Shown here piece by piece: positions 1 through 8,477 of a stretch of 64,000 nucleotides of DNA; positions within the stretch are counted from its first letter, which is position 1, and each line of letters opens with the position of its first letter. The stretch is from Phycisphaerae bacterium. Lineage in GTDB: Bacteria > Planctomycetota > Phycisphaerae > Sedimentisphaerales > Sedimentisphaeraceae. The notes beneath the pieces are model-generated. The model had not been told where the DNA came from and searched no databases. It saw only the letters and a program-made list of their open reading frames with translations. Position numbers and translations under genes: made by a program. Where the stretch lies: the NCBI GenBank assembly GCA_027078365.1, contig JALWYQ010000010.1, positions 101,492 to 165,491 of the forward strand. The letters are read 5' to 3'.

Positions 1-1
1 A

Positions 2-874
2 GAAAATGGCTTAATTGTAAATGCCCCTGCCAAGATTAATCTGTCTCTACTAATATCTGGCAAACGAGACGATGGCTTTCACGGCATTGAGACTGTTATG
101 GCAAAAATCGCTTGGTATGATCAAATAATCATAGACCACAGCGACAAATCTGGTGTTGAACTTATCTGTAAAGGAGCTCACTGGGCACCTCAGGACGATT
201 CAAATCTCGTAATAAGAGCTGCTAGAGCAATAGAAGATTTTTGCAACATCAAACTAGCTCTTAAGATTACTCTAGTAAAAAATATTCCAGCTGGAACTGG
301 CCTTGGCAGTGCTAGTTCTGATTGCGCAGCGACACTTCTAGGGATTAACAAACTCTGCAAACTAGACATTTCAAAGAGCGATATTATGGATATTGCATCT
401 ACATTGGGAAGTGATATTCCCTTCTTTATTGGCTCCAATCTAGCCTATTGCGCCGGAAGAGGTGAAATAATCACTGAAATAGATGTTAAATTCCCATTTG
501 TATGTTTGCTGATATTGCCAGACGTAAGTATTTCAACAGCAATGGTTTACAAAAATTACAGACACGATGAGAGTCAATATTCTAAGCTATCTAAGATTAT
601 TCATCCAATTATTGAAAAAAAGAATGTTGATTTGGTGGCCAAAATGTGCACAAATATGCTTACTGAAAGTTGTTGTCAGCTAAGCGATGAGATGGCACAA
701 CTTTATAGTAGTATCAAAAAGCTTGGGATGAATAGGCTCTGCCTCAGCGGCAGTGGCTCTGCTCTATATATGTTATTTGATAATTCAGAAAAAGAATTAG
801 CTAGACAATGTCAGAAAATATTGAGTGACCATACTGGATGCAAAAGCATCTTGGTAAACAACAGTCTATGGTGA
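2..874 (+). CDS. ispE: 4-(cytidine 5'-diphospho)-2-C-methyl-D-erythritol kinase, 5' end outside window
   Basis: GHMP-family kinase that phosphorylates CDP-methylerythritol in the MEP pathway to isoprenoid precursors, in the cytosol. The frame is open from base 2 and encodes the family's N-terminal stretch APAKINLSLLISG followed by DDGFHGIET, so the gene starts upstream of the window. The first in-window ATG at 98 is internal. The glycine-rich GHMP ATP loop appears as GTGLGSASSDCAA, and a second GHMP motif near the C-terminus is LSGSGSALY. The gene ends 21 bases before spoVG, the same neighbourhood (ispE next to spoVG) known from Bacillus-type genomes. ispG of the same pathway lies at 33751-34815. 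Family assignment is firm; only the start is missing. Confidence 0.93.
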   Translation, partial: ENGLIVNAPAKINLSLLISGKRDDGFHGIETVMAKIAWYDQIIIDHSDKSGVELICKGAHWAPQDDSNLVIRAARAIEDFCNIKLALKITLVKNIPAGTGLGSASSDCAATLLGINKLCKLDISKSDIMDIASTLGSDIPFFIGSNLAYCAGRGEIITEIDVKFPFVCLLILPDVSISTAMVYKNYRHDESQYSKLSKIIHPIIEKKNVDLVAKMCTNMLTESCCQLSDEMAQLYSSIKKLGMNRLCLSGSGSALYMLFDNSEKELARQCQKILSDHTGCKSILVNNSLW

Positions 875-895
875 TTATTTTATGAGGCATATGAT

Positions 896-1315
896 ATGGA
901 GATAAGTGAAGTCAGAGTCAAATTGGTAAACAACAAAGATGATAGGTTAAAAGCTTTTTGCTCAATCACATTCGATAATGAGTTTGTCGTTCGAGACATC
1001 AAGATTATCGAAGGTAATGAGAGGTTATTTGTCGCGATGCCATCGCGCAAAATGAGCGACCATTGCCAGGAATGTGGAGCCAAAAACCACTTAAAGGCTA
1101 ATTACTGCTCCTATTGTGGTGTAAAACTCTCTCAAGACAGAGTCAAACAAGACTCTCAAGGTCGCGTCAAATTGCATGCCGATATCGCGCATCCAATTAA
1201 CTCTACCTGCCGTGAGAAGATTCAAAAGGCTGTAGTAGCAGCGTACGAAGAGGAAGTAAAGAGATCGCAAGAGCCTGATTACACACCTACTGAGCTCGAT
1301 GAGCCGCTAGATTAA
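896..1315 (+). CDS. spoVG: SpoVG-family regulator with C-terminal zinc ribbon
   Basis: Residues 1-55 match SpoVG, a small nucleic-acid-binding regulator: MEISEVRVKLV, then FVVRDIKIIEG and FVAMPSRK. Firmicute SpoVG is about 85-100 residues. Here a zinc ribbon follows directly, with CQEC at about residues 62-65 and CSYC at about 76-79, then a charged tail rich in K, E and P (139 residues total). The ribbon probably binds zinc and adds a nucleic-acid or protein contact, which is inferred. It lies just behind ispE and ends in a rho-independent terminator at 1341-1364. What it regulates here cannot be told from the sequence. Confidence 0.88.
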   Translation: MEISEVRVKLVNNKDDRLKAFCSITFDNEFVVRDIKIIEGNERLFVAMPSRKMSDHCQECGAKNHLKANYCSYCGVKLSQDRVKQDSQGRVKLHADIAHPINSTCREKIQKAVVAAYEEEVKRSQEPDYTPTELDEPLD

Positions 1316-1340
1316 TTTGGGCGATAGCTAGAAAAATAAA

Positions 1341-1364
1341 GGGCTCTACTTGAGAGCCCTTTTT
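1341..1364. terminator. bidirectional rho-independent terminator
   Basis: GGGCTCT and AGAGCCC form a perfect 7-bp stem with a 5-base loop, followed by TTTTT on the plus strand and preceded by AAATAAA, so a U-tract also forms on the minus strand. It sits between the convergent spoVG and flgM genes and can stop both. Confidence 0.88.
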
Positions 1365-1399
1365 AAACACACTTCCTTGAGCACTTCAACGGGCGTAGG

Positions 1400-1681
1400 C
1401 TAGAGTATCATCTCCTCGATTACTTTATCTACAGCCTCATCGAGATGTGCGTCAAAATTATAGCTTCCATCTTTGATGCTTGCACGAAGTTGTGCCACCT
1501 TCTCTTCCCTGATTGCTGGAATAGTAGCAATACGCTCTAGAAGTTTGCCGAGTGGAGAATTTTTTGCATTCTCTACTGTTTTTTCAGAATGATTCACCTT
1601 TTGGCGTTTAGAAGAAACCCTCAAGGCCTCAATCTGATACCTTTCTAGTTTGTTACCAGCAACGTTTTGATTAATACGCAT
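1400..1681 (-). CDS. flgM: FlgM-like anti-sigma-28 factor
   Basis: Small (93 residues) protein expected to hold the flagellar sigma factor FliA/sigma-28 inactive until the hook-basal body is complete. The C-terminal half has the FlgM signature: IREEKVAQLRASIKDGSYNFDA followed by a helix, VDKVIEEMI. The N-terminal half is polar and probably disordered, as in known FlgM. A strong ribosome site (AGAGGTG) lies 7 bases before the ATG. A sigma-28-like promoter candidate lies about 150 bases upstream. No other flagellar structural gene is in the window. The family is short and divergent, so the call rests on the C-terminal motif and length. Confidence 0.8.
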   Translation of the reverse strand: MRINQNVAGNKLERYQIEALRVSSKRQKVNHSEKTVENAKNSPLGKLLERIATIPAIREEKVAQLRASIKDGSYNFDAHLDEAVDKVIEEMIL

Positions 1682-1827
1682 AATATTTCACCTCTGTTAC
1701 TAGATAGCCGCCCAAGAGAATCCTTCCCTCGAATCACCTATCCGTGCGACCTTCAATCGACGAAGACCACAACATGTTGTATATCCCTGCATCCATTTTC
1801 AGGGGTTACACTCAACTAACAGCATAG

Positions 1828-1856
1828 ATATCGTCCCAGCTGTTTCGAAAACTTTA
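1828..1856 (-). promoter_or_regulatory. possible sigma-28 (FliA-type) promoter of flgM
   Basis: Read on the minus strand, TAAAGTTT (1849-1856) is identical to the enterobacterial sigma-28 -35 consensus. After 13 bases comes GACGATAT (1828-1835), 6 of 8 matching GCCGATAA. The usual spacing is 11, so this is two bases too long. Placement upstream of flgM fits, since flgM is commonly a sigma-28 target. Confidence 0.35.
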
Positions 1857-2049
1857 AAATTACTTCAATCTTTTTTAAAACAATTTTTGCAGTCGAAAAG
1901 CTTATCTACGCTATATTAGCCTTGTTTAGCTATTAATTATAAGAAGCTCATCCTGCTTTGAGTAATAATACTTAAAACAAAATAACACCTAAAATAACCC
2001 ACTATATCTTGTGGCAGTATAGGCAAAATAGCTAAAAAGAGCCGATTTT

Positions 2050-2057
2050 GCCGATAA
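2050..2057 (+). promoter_or_regulatory. sigma-28-like -10 element GCCGATAA
   Basis: An exact GCCGATAA octamer, with TAAA beginning 17 bases upstream (spacer 13 instead of 15). It points toward rpmA, 260 bases away, which is not an expected sigma-28 target, so this may be chance. Confidence 0.2.
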
Positions 2058-2319
2058 TCTCAAATGTTATCACGCTAAAAACACTGCACAAAACTCCAGC
2101 ATCCAAAATCCTAGTCATTAATCATGCCATGCGCAACAAAATTCGAGCTGATTAATACTGGCTTTGAAAGAGTTAAATCACTTAAGAACCGTTGTATATA
2201 CGAAAAAAAAGAAGAAAAGTCTGGACATTTTTAAGTAAAAGGGTAAAATTCCAATCCTTAACGCGTTCGTTTGCGCGTAGGAATACGAAACTAACAAGTG
2301 ATTAAGAGGTAAATTAGTC

Positions 2320-2562
2320 ATGGCACATAAAAAAGGACAGGGTTCTTCAAGAAACGGTAGAGATTCAAATCCGCAGCATCGTGGTGTTAAAATTTACGGT
2401 GGTCAACGAGCTAAAGCTGGCGCTATCATCGTGAGACAATGCGGCACAAAATTCCACCCTGGTTTCAATGTGGGAATGGGTAAAGATTACACAATATACG
2501 CATTGATTGATGGAATAGTAAAGTTCCAAGGCAAAAAGATACACGTCGAAGCTCAGGCTTAA
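2320..2562 (+). CDS. rpmA: 50S ribosomal protein bL27
   Basis: 80-residue protein of the large ribosomal subunit whose N-terminal tail reaches the peptidyl-transferase centre. Clear signature [16 protein letters not shown], then RGVKIYGGQ and the [19 protein letters not shown] core. It begins directly with the mature-type AHKK tail, without the cleaved extension seen in Firmicutes. The ribosome site AGAGGT lies 10 bases before the ATG. It stands alone: rplU is not upstream, and obg, its frequent downstream partner, follows after a terminator. Confidence 0.98.
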   Translation: MAHKKGQGSSRNGRDSNPQHRGVKIYGGQRAKAGAIIVRQCGTKFHPGFNVGMGKDYTIYALIDGIVKFQGKKIHVEAQA

Positions 2563-2584
2563 TTACTGCTAGCACGAAACTTCA

Positions 2585-2616
2585 AGGATGGCCTTTAAGA
2601 AATGCCATCCTTTTTT
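2585..2616 (+). terminator. rho-independent terminator of rpmA
   Basis: GGATGGC (2586-2592) pairs with GCCATCC (2604-2610) and is followed by TTTTTT. It separates rpmA from obg. Confidence 0.88.
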
Positions 2617-2750
2617 ATTAGCTATGTGTAATTAACTTCTACGAATCGCAACTATCTGTTAAAAGACCGCATAATTCTGAGCTTTTAACGGTAAGCTTGT
2701 CTGCCAAACGTTTTTTAGATGTTTCCATAATCTTAAATTTAGAAATTACT

Positions 2751-3761
2751 ATGTTTATCGATGAAGTAAAAATATGGGTTAAAGCTGGCAATGGCGGGCA
2801 CGGGTGCGTGAGTTTCCGAAGGGAAAAATTCCTAGCTAAAGGCGGACCAGACGGAGGTAACGGCGGGCGAGGCGGCGATATCATCTTTGAATCGTGCACC
2901 GATGTAGACACCCTCCTAGATTTCTCAGGAAATCAACATTGGAAGGCCCAAAATGGCATGCCAGGTGAAGGTTCCAACAAATACGGGGCCGATGGGGACG
3001 ATTTGGTACTAAGAGTACCAGTTGGAACCTTAATATTCGACACTGATATAAACATGCAAATCAAGGACCTCGACAAACCAGGCATGCGCGTAGTGGTATG
3101 CAAGGGTGGAAGAGGTGGAAAAGGCAATAGAGAATTTGTAAGTTCCACAAATCAGGTTCCACGTATCGCTCAAGATGGTGCGCTCGGGCAAGAACGCAAT
3201 CTTCGACTCGAACTCAAACTCATAGCCGACGTTGGTATGGTTGGTCTTCCAAATGCTGGAAAGAGTACTCTAGTTTCTATGTGCACTAAAGCGAGGCCAA
3301 AGATTGCCAATTACCCATTTACCACACTTAGCCCAGTTCTTGGAATTGTCGAGCTTAGCGGATACAGGCGATTTTTGATTGCCGATATCCCTGGACTAAT
3401 CGAAGGGGCAAGTCAGGGAGCAGGACTAGGACACGATTTCCTAAAACATATTGAACGTACAGGAGTTATTCTACACATCCTAGACATTTTACCACTAGAT
3501 GGCTCCGATCCGGCACAGAATTATCGAAATATTAGAAAAGAACTCGAGTCTTACAGCCCAGAGCTTGCGAAGAAGAGAGAAGTGATTGTTGCAAATAAAA
3601 TCGATTTAAGCGAAGATGGTAGCGAAATAGAAAAGCTTAAGAAAGATTTGGGAAGAGATGATATTTTCTCAATATCTGCAGCAACTGGAGAAGGAATTAC
3701 TCAGCTTAGCGAAGAACTCTGGAAGATTGTAAAGGCGGATAAGTCAGAAGAGGATTTCTAA
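2751..3761 (+). CDS. obg: Obg-family GTPase
   Basis: Essential GTPase of late 50S ribosome assembly and stress control. The start is set at the ATG at 2751 because the family begins MFIDEVKIWVKAGNGGHG; an in-frame ATG at 2697 would add 18 unrelated residues. Order: glycine-rich Obg fold (1 to about 158, with GGPDGGNGGRGGDI), then the G domain with G1 GLPNAGKST (about 165-173), G3 DIPGLIEGA, G4 NKID and G5 SAATGEG. At 336 residues it is the short form without the extra C-terminal OCT domain. It follows rpmA, as in many genomes. The ribosome site is weak. Confidence 0.96.
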   Translation: MFIDEVKIWVKAGNGGHGCVSFRREKFLAKGGPDGGNGGRGGDIIFESCTDVDTLLDFSGNQHWKAQNGMPGEGSNKYGADGDDLVLRVPVGTLIFDTDINMQIKDLDKPGMRVVVCKGGRGGKGNREFVSSTNQVPRIAQDGALGQERNLRLELKLIADVGMVGLPNAGKSTLVSMCTKARPKIANYPFTTLSPVLGIVELSGYRRFLIADIPGLIEGASQGAGLGHDFLKHIERTGVILHILDILPLDGSDPAQNYRNIRKELESYSPELAKKREVIVANKIDLSEDGSEIEKLKKDLGRDDIFSISAATGEGITQLSEELWKIVKADKSEEDF

Positions 3762-3800
3762 GTTAAAACTCTGCTAAAGACTGTTTGATTAGGAAATACC

Positions 3801-4604
3801 ATGAATATAATTGCAGTAGATGTAGGAAATACAAACACCAAGGTTGCCTTGTTCTTGGATTCACAGGAACAACCCATCAAAATTATAAAGAATACAAACC
3901 GCAAAGAACTCGCAGAGACTATTGCCAATTATTGGGATCAGATACCTGTATCTAAACGCTCAACCGAAGGCAAGCGAGACGGAGTTATCGTGATGTGTAG
4001 CTCAAATCCCGTTGGAAGTAGGCTCGTAAAAGATATTGCAAGTGAAGAGCTAGGCGAGAAGGTTCTTGAGATTGGCTTTGACAAAGATATCCCTATCCCT
4101 ATCAAGCTAGGAGTTCCGTATCCCGCCAACGTTGGAGTAGATAGAGCAGTTGCTGCTGCTGCCGCCTATTTTGTTGTTGGCGATTCTGTAGTTGTCGCCG
4201 ACTTTGGTACAGCAATAACGATTGACCTTGTCGATGAAGAGGGAGTATTCCGTGGAGGCTTAATATCTCCTGGTCTTGAAGTTATGGCAAAATCTCTAAA
4301 TGACAACACAACAACCTTGCCAAATGTTGAGCTCAAAAAGCCACTACTCGCATTTGGCCAAGACACGGAAGAAGCTATCAATTGCGGTATTTTATACGCC
4401 AGTGCAGGATTACTTGAACACGCAACAAGAAGGTACGCTGAAGATCTTGGAAAATGGCCCCAAACAATAGTAACTGGTCAAATGGCTCCATACATAAAGG
4501 ACGATTGTGACTTTGTAGATAATTGGGTTCCATCATTGGTAATAAAAGGTATTGTCTTATCGTATAAAAAGTATATCGAGGATAAGCTTGGAGATGATTC
4601 CTAG
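3801..4604 (+). CDS. coaX: type III pantothenate kinase
   Basis: First step of coenzyme A synthesis: ATP-dependent phosphorylation of pantothenate, with no feedback control by CoA and a need for a monovalent cation in the family. ASKHA-fold signatures are IAVDVGNTNTKVALF at the N-terminus (phosphate 1 loop), GVDRAVAAAAAY in the middle, and DFGTAITID (phosphate 2), then GGLISPGLEVM. Length of 267 residues is usual. It lies between obg and the mnmE-like gene on the same strand, with gaps of 39 and 75 bases, so co-transcription is likely. Confidence 0.95.
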   Translation: MNIIAVDVGNTNTKVALFLDSQEQPIKIIKNTNRKELAETIANYWDQIPVSKRSTEGKRDGVIVMCSSNPVGSRLVKDIASEELGEKVLEIGFDKDIPIPIKLGVPYPANVGVDRAVAAAAAYFVVGDSVVVADFGTAITIDLVDEEGVFRGGLISPGLEVMAKSLNDNTTTLPNVELKKPLLAFGQDTEEAINCGILYASAGLLEHATRRYAEDLGKWPQTIVTGQMAPYIKDDCDFVDNWVPSLVIKGIVLSYKKYIEDKLGDDS

Positions 4605-4679
4605 CACAGGTTTTATCGATTCAATCTCCTCTAGCAAATAACGCTACAAAGACGCTAATCTACGAGAGCTAAGTAAGAG

Positions 4680-5846
4680 ATGCAAACTAACGCTGCATTA
4701 ATGACAGGTAAAGGCGCAGCTGCAATTAGCTGTATAACCATAGAAGGCCCAGAGGCTAGAGAGATAATCTCTAAGATAACAAAGCCCTCTAGCAATGTAT
4801 CGCAGAGACTCCAAGAAGAATCACTCATACTAACTGAGATAGTAGATTCTCAAGGGATAATAGACCAAGTTCTCATCGCCCGTGAGGGAGATGAAAAGTT
4901 CACAATCAACACCCATGGAAACCCAATCGTGGTTGAATCTATAATGGGCCTGTTAAGAAGAAATGGCGTATCGCTAATCTCTGGCAAAGAAATGCTCATG
5001 ACTGAAGCATTGCAGGAAAATCAGGGAAATCTCCTTGCGGCTGAGGCGTCCGTTGAGCACATATACTCAAAAACTATCAACGGCTCGAAGTTAATATTCA
5101 ACCAAAAGAACCATGGATTATCTAAGCTCGCCAATCTTTGGCTAAAAGAGACATCGGCGGTCAAAATACAAACCAGCTGCGCAGAAGTTTTAGAGAAGAC
5201 TAAGATTGCCAAACTAATTATATCTGGCGCAAAAGTTATGATAGCTGGAGCTCCAAACAGTGGCAAAAGTACCCTCTTAAATCAAATCTGTGGCAAACAA
5301 AAGGCAATCGTTGCAGACATAGCAGGAACGACCAGAGATTGGATAAGCGCAACTACAATAGCAGACTCACTTGAAATGGAATTCTTTGACACTGCCGGTT
5401 TAGACGAAGAGTTAGCCGCAAAAACCGCACTAGACAAGATCTCTCAAGAGGCGACTCTAGATTTATTCAAACAGGCAAACCTACTGCTCTATCTTATTGA
5501 TGCTCAAAATCCAGAAAAGATAAACCTTGAGCTTCTTCATAAATACATACCTAAGGAGACTCCAGTAATTTCTGTCTTAAACAAGATAGACAAATGCGCA
5601 GCTGCCCCAGAAACACTCAAAGAACTGAATGTAGATATCTCTATAAGCGCAGAAAGTGGCGAAAACGTTAACGAATTAATCTCGTTGATAGAAGAACGAT
5701 TGGCGGTTGCAGATTTCAAGTTGACCGAAGCGATCTTCTTTACACAAAGACAAGAAAAAATCGCCAGAGAAATACTGGATTGTGAGAAAGATATTGATAA
5801 AATCAAATCTCTCGTAAAAAAACTAATTAATCATAAAAGTAATTAG
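4680..5846 (+). CDS. MnmE/TrmE-like GTPase, short form
   Basis: Related to MnmE, the GTPase that with MnmG modifies U34 of certain tRNAs. N-terminal residues 1-115 resemble the TrmE formyl-THF-binding domain (GKGAAAISCITIEGPEA, then ILTEIVD...IDQVLIAR). The G domain is intact: G1 GAPNSGKST (about 189-197), G2 DIAGTTRDW, G3 DTAGLDEE, G4 NKID, G5 SISAESGE. It is 388 residues against about 450-460 for MnmE and ends ...KSLVKKLINHKSN, with no C-terminal C-[LIV]-GK motif carrying the cysteine needed for modification. The N-terminal PPGxGGI motif is also eroded (TGKGAAAI). It may be a divergent MnmE or a relative with another job. mutS begins 13 bases later. Confidence 0.75.
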   Translation: MQTNAALMTGKGAAAISCITIEGPEAREIISKITKPSSNVSQRLQEESLILTEIVDSQGIIDQVLIAREGDEKFTINTHGNPIVVESIMGLLRRNGVSLISGKEMLMTEALQENQGNLLAAEASVEHIYSKTINGSKLIFNQKNHGLSKLANLWLKETSAVKIQTSCAEVLEKTKIAKLIISGAKVMIAGAPNSGKSTLLNQICGKQKAIVADIAGTTRDWISATTIADSLEMEFFDTAGLDEELAAKTALDKISQEATLDLFKQANLLLYLIDAQNPEKINLELLHKYIPKETPVISVLNKIDKCAAAPETLKELNVDISISAESGENVNELISLIEERLAVADFKLTEAIFFTQRQEKIAREILDCEKDIDKIKSLVKKLINHKSN

Positions 5847-5858
5847 AAGCTCTCTACA

Positions 5859-8477
5859 ATGGCAAAGAACGAAACGAAACTCACTCCGGCAATGAAACAG
5901 TTTCACCACTTTAAAGACAAATACCCCGATGCGGTATTGTTCTTTAGGCTCGGTGATTTCTACGAGACCTTCTATGAAGATGCGCATATATGCTCAAGGG
6001 TTCTTGGCCTAACACTGACAAGTCGCAACAAAAACAGTGACAATCCAATACCCCTAGCGGGGCTACCGTTTCATGCGGTAGATGGATATCTCAAGAAGAT
6101 GATTCAGGCTGGATATAAGGTTGCTGTTTGCGAACAGATAGAAGATCCAAAATCTGCCAAAGGTATAGTTAAGAGAGATGTGGTGAGGGTAATTACCCCC
6201 GGAACATTAACAGATGAGATGCTACTAGATGAAAAGGAAGACAACTTTCTCTGCGCAATACATCTTGGCAAAAAAAACACTTCCCTTAGCTGGGTTGACA
6301 TCTCAACAGGTCATTTCTTTGTCGAAAGTATAGCTGACAATGAATTAATTGATGAGATTCTAAGGCTATCTCCAAAAGAATGTCTTGTGGCTCAAAGTCG
6401 CGGTGAACTTTTCAACAATGAACTCGAAAAGATAACCAAACAGATTCGTGAGCTAACTAACACAATCGTAACAGAGAGACCTGCATGGTACTTCGATCAA
6501 TACTCTGCATACAAGAAATTACTCAAACATTTTGGCACAAAAACTCTTGAGGGATTTGGCTTTTCGCAGGACGATGAACAAATCAGAGTTGCAGGCGCAA
6601 TCTTAGAATATTTGGAAGAAACACAAAAAACTTCTCTTGGTCATATCAGATCAATAAAGAAAGTAGAGAAGCTCAATTACCTTCAAATAGACCAGACATC
6701 TCTGCGCAGCCTAGAGGTTTTATCTACAATGCGCACTGGTCAGAGAAAAGGTTCACTTTTAGAAACGATAGATTACACCCTCACGGGCATGGGCTCGCGC
6801 ATGATGAGGTATTGGACCTGTATGCCTCTTTGTAATGCAGGAGAAATACTCAAGCGTCAGGATGCAACGCAAGAGCTTCTCACTGAAGAGAGCACATTAA
6901 GCAATCTGCGCAGCGAGCTAAAAATGATAGCAGACTTAGAGAGGATTGTCGCAAGGATTTCAACGTTTAGGACAAATCCCAAAGACTTAATCGCCCTTGG
7001 TGATACGCTACGAAGAATACCAATATTGCGAGAGATATTAGAAAACTGCAATAGTGCTATACTAAAAACTCTAGCAAGCCGTTGCGATAGCATGGACGAA
7101 CTTGGAGCTTTATTAGAATCAGCAATTGAGCCAGACCCACCTGCTCACCTGCGCGATGGTGGTGTTATTAGAAGTGGCTTCAACGCAGAATTAGATGAAT
7201 TACGAGCAATAGCAAAAGATGGACAAAGCTGGCTTAGTGAATACCAGAAAAAGGAAATGGAACGAACTGGTATAGCCAACCTTAAACTCGGATTCAATAA
7301 AGTATTTGGCTACTACATCGAAGTAAGCCATGCGATGGCAGACAAAACACCGCCAGAATATATACGCAAACAAACAATCAAGAATGCCGAAAGATACATC
7401 ACGCAGGAACTAAAAGAGTACGAACAAAAAGTTCTTTCGGCTCAAGATAAATCTATTGAGATAGAAAACAGACTCTTTGAACAAATCAGAGAAGAGACAA
7501 CCAAATACATTGAACGCTTGCAGAATCTAGCCGACTGCATTGCTACATGTGATTGCCTTGCTTCATTCGCTTTTCTAGCTAGAGAAAAACACTATATCCG
7601 ACCAGAGATTCTTGAAACAAACGATCTAATAATTGAAGAAGGAAAACATCCCGTCGTAGCAGATATGCTAGGTAGCGAGTTCGTCTCTAACGATGTTTCA
7701 CTTGATAATACTAACGGCAATATTGCAATTATAACTGGCCCTAATATGAGCGGTAAGAGTACCTACATTCGTCAAGTTGCTTTGTTGGTTCTTTTAGCGC
7801 AGATGGGAAGTTTTATTCCTGCTAAAAAAGCCTCTATTGGATTAGTTGATAGGATTTTCACCAGAGTCGGCGCCAGCGATGAACTCTCACGAGGCCAATC
7901 TACTTTTATGGTAGAAATGATAGAAACTGCCAATATAGTAAACAATGCCAGCGAGAAATCTTTGGTTATCTTAGATGAAGTCGGTCGTGGAACTAGCACC
8001 TATGACGGACTAAGCCTCGCTTGGGCGATAACAGAATATTTAGCCAATACTATTAGATGTCGCACATTATTTGCAACCCACTATCATGAGTTGACTAAAC
8101 TCAGTGATATCCTAACCAACGTCAAGAACTACAACGTAGCAGTTCGTGAGTGGATGGACGAGGTTGTATTCTTACACAAGATTATCCCAGGCGCAACTGA
8201 TAAAAGCTACGGAGTACATGTTGCAAGACTTGCAGGTTTGCCATCAAGTATCACCGAACGAAGCAAAGAAATCCTTGAGGACTTAGAGAGCACCTTCGCC
8301 AAAGAAGCCACGAACGAGAAGCTAGCAAAAAACAAAACCTCCGATGCAGATGAGAATTCGTTGTTTGTAGAAAAACACAAATCCGTTCTGGATAAACTCT
8401 CAACCCTCGACGTTAACAATCTAACTCCGCTAGAGGCAATTAATCTGCTAAGTCAAATCAAAGAGGAGATTGGATAG
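5859..8477 (+). CDS. mutS: DNA mismatch repair protein MutS
   Basis: Mismatch-recognition ATPase of methyl-independent or MutL-dependent repair. Domains in order: mismatch-binding domain I with the Phe-x-Glu wedge F34-Y-E36 in LGDFYETFYEDA; connector; lever/clamp (about 270-560); ATPase with Walker A GPNMSGKST (about 627-635), STFMVEMIETA and Walker B LDEVGRGTSTYDG, then the TLFATHYHEL switch. 872 residues is normal for the family. The C-terminal 70 residues are the helical dimer tail. No mutL lies in the window. It closely follows the mnmE-like gene and is probably co-transcribed with it. Confidence 0.98.
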   Translation: MAKNETKLTPAMKQFHHFKDKYPDAVLFFRLGDFYETFYEDAHICSRVLGLTLTSRNKNSDNPIPLAGLPFHAVDGYLKKMIQAGYKVAVCEQIEDPKSAKGIVKRDVVRVITPGTLTDEMLLDEKEDNFLCAIHLGKKNTSLSWVDISTGHFFVESIADNELIDEILRLSPKECLVAQSRGELFNNELEKITKQIRELTNTIVTERPAWYFDQYSAYKKLLKHFGTKTLEGFGFSQDDEQIRVAGAILEYLEETQKTSLGHIRSIKKVEKLNYLQIDQTSLRSLEVLSTMRTGQRKGSLLETIDYTLTGMGSRMMRYWTCMPLCNAGEILKRQDATQELLTEESTLSNLRSELKMIADLERIVARISTFRTNPKDLIALGDTLRRIPILREILENCNSAILKTLASRCDSMDELGALLESAIEPDPPAHLRDGGVIRSGFNAELDELRAIAKDGQSWLSEYQKKEMERTGIANLKLGFNKVFGYYIEVSHAMADKTPPEYIRKQTIKNAERYITQELKEYEQKVLSAQDKSIEIENRLFEQIREETTKYIERLQNLADCIATCDCLASFAFLAREKHYIRPEILETNDLIIEEGKHPVVADMLGSEFVSNDVSLDNTNGNIAIITGPNMSGKSTYIRQVALLVLLAQMGSFIPAKKASIGLVDRIFTRVGASDELSRGQSTFMVEMIETANIVNNASEKSLVILDEVGRGTSTYDGLSLAWAITEYLANTIRCRTLFATHYHELTKLSDILTNVKNYNVAVREWMDEVVFLHKIIPGATDKSYGVHVARLAGLPSSITERSKEILEDLESTFAKEATNEKLAKNKTSDADENSLFVEKHKSVLDKLSTLDVNNLTPLEAINLLSQIKEEIG

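Larger units (their letters stand above)
1682..2319. other. 638-base intergenic region between flgM and rpmA
   Basis: No open frame with a credible start was found. It holds the leader of flgM on the minus strand, two sigma-28-like elements (1828-1856 minus; GCCGATAA at 2050-2057 plus) and the rpmA leader. A GCGTTCGTTTGCGCG run at about 2262-2276 could fold into a small hairpin. rplU (bL21), which usually precedes rpmA, is not here. Confidence 0.5.

Noticed and set aside
1690..1860. Cyclic-di-GMP riboswitch in the flgM leader
   Set aside because: Length and context were suggestive, but the GEMM core motifs are not there.
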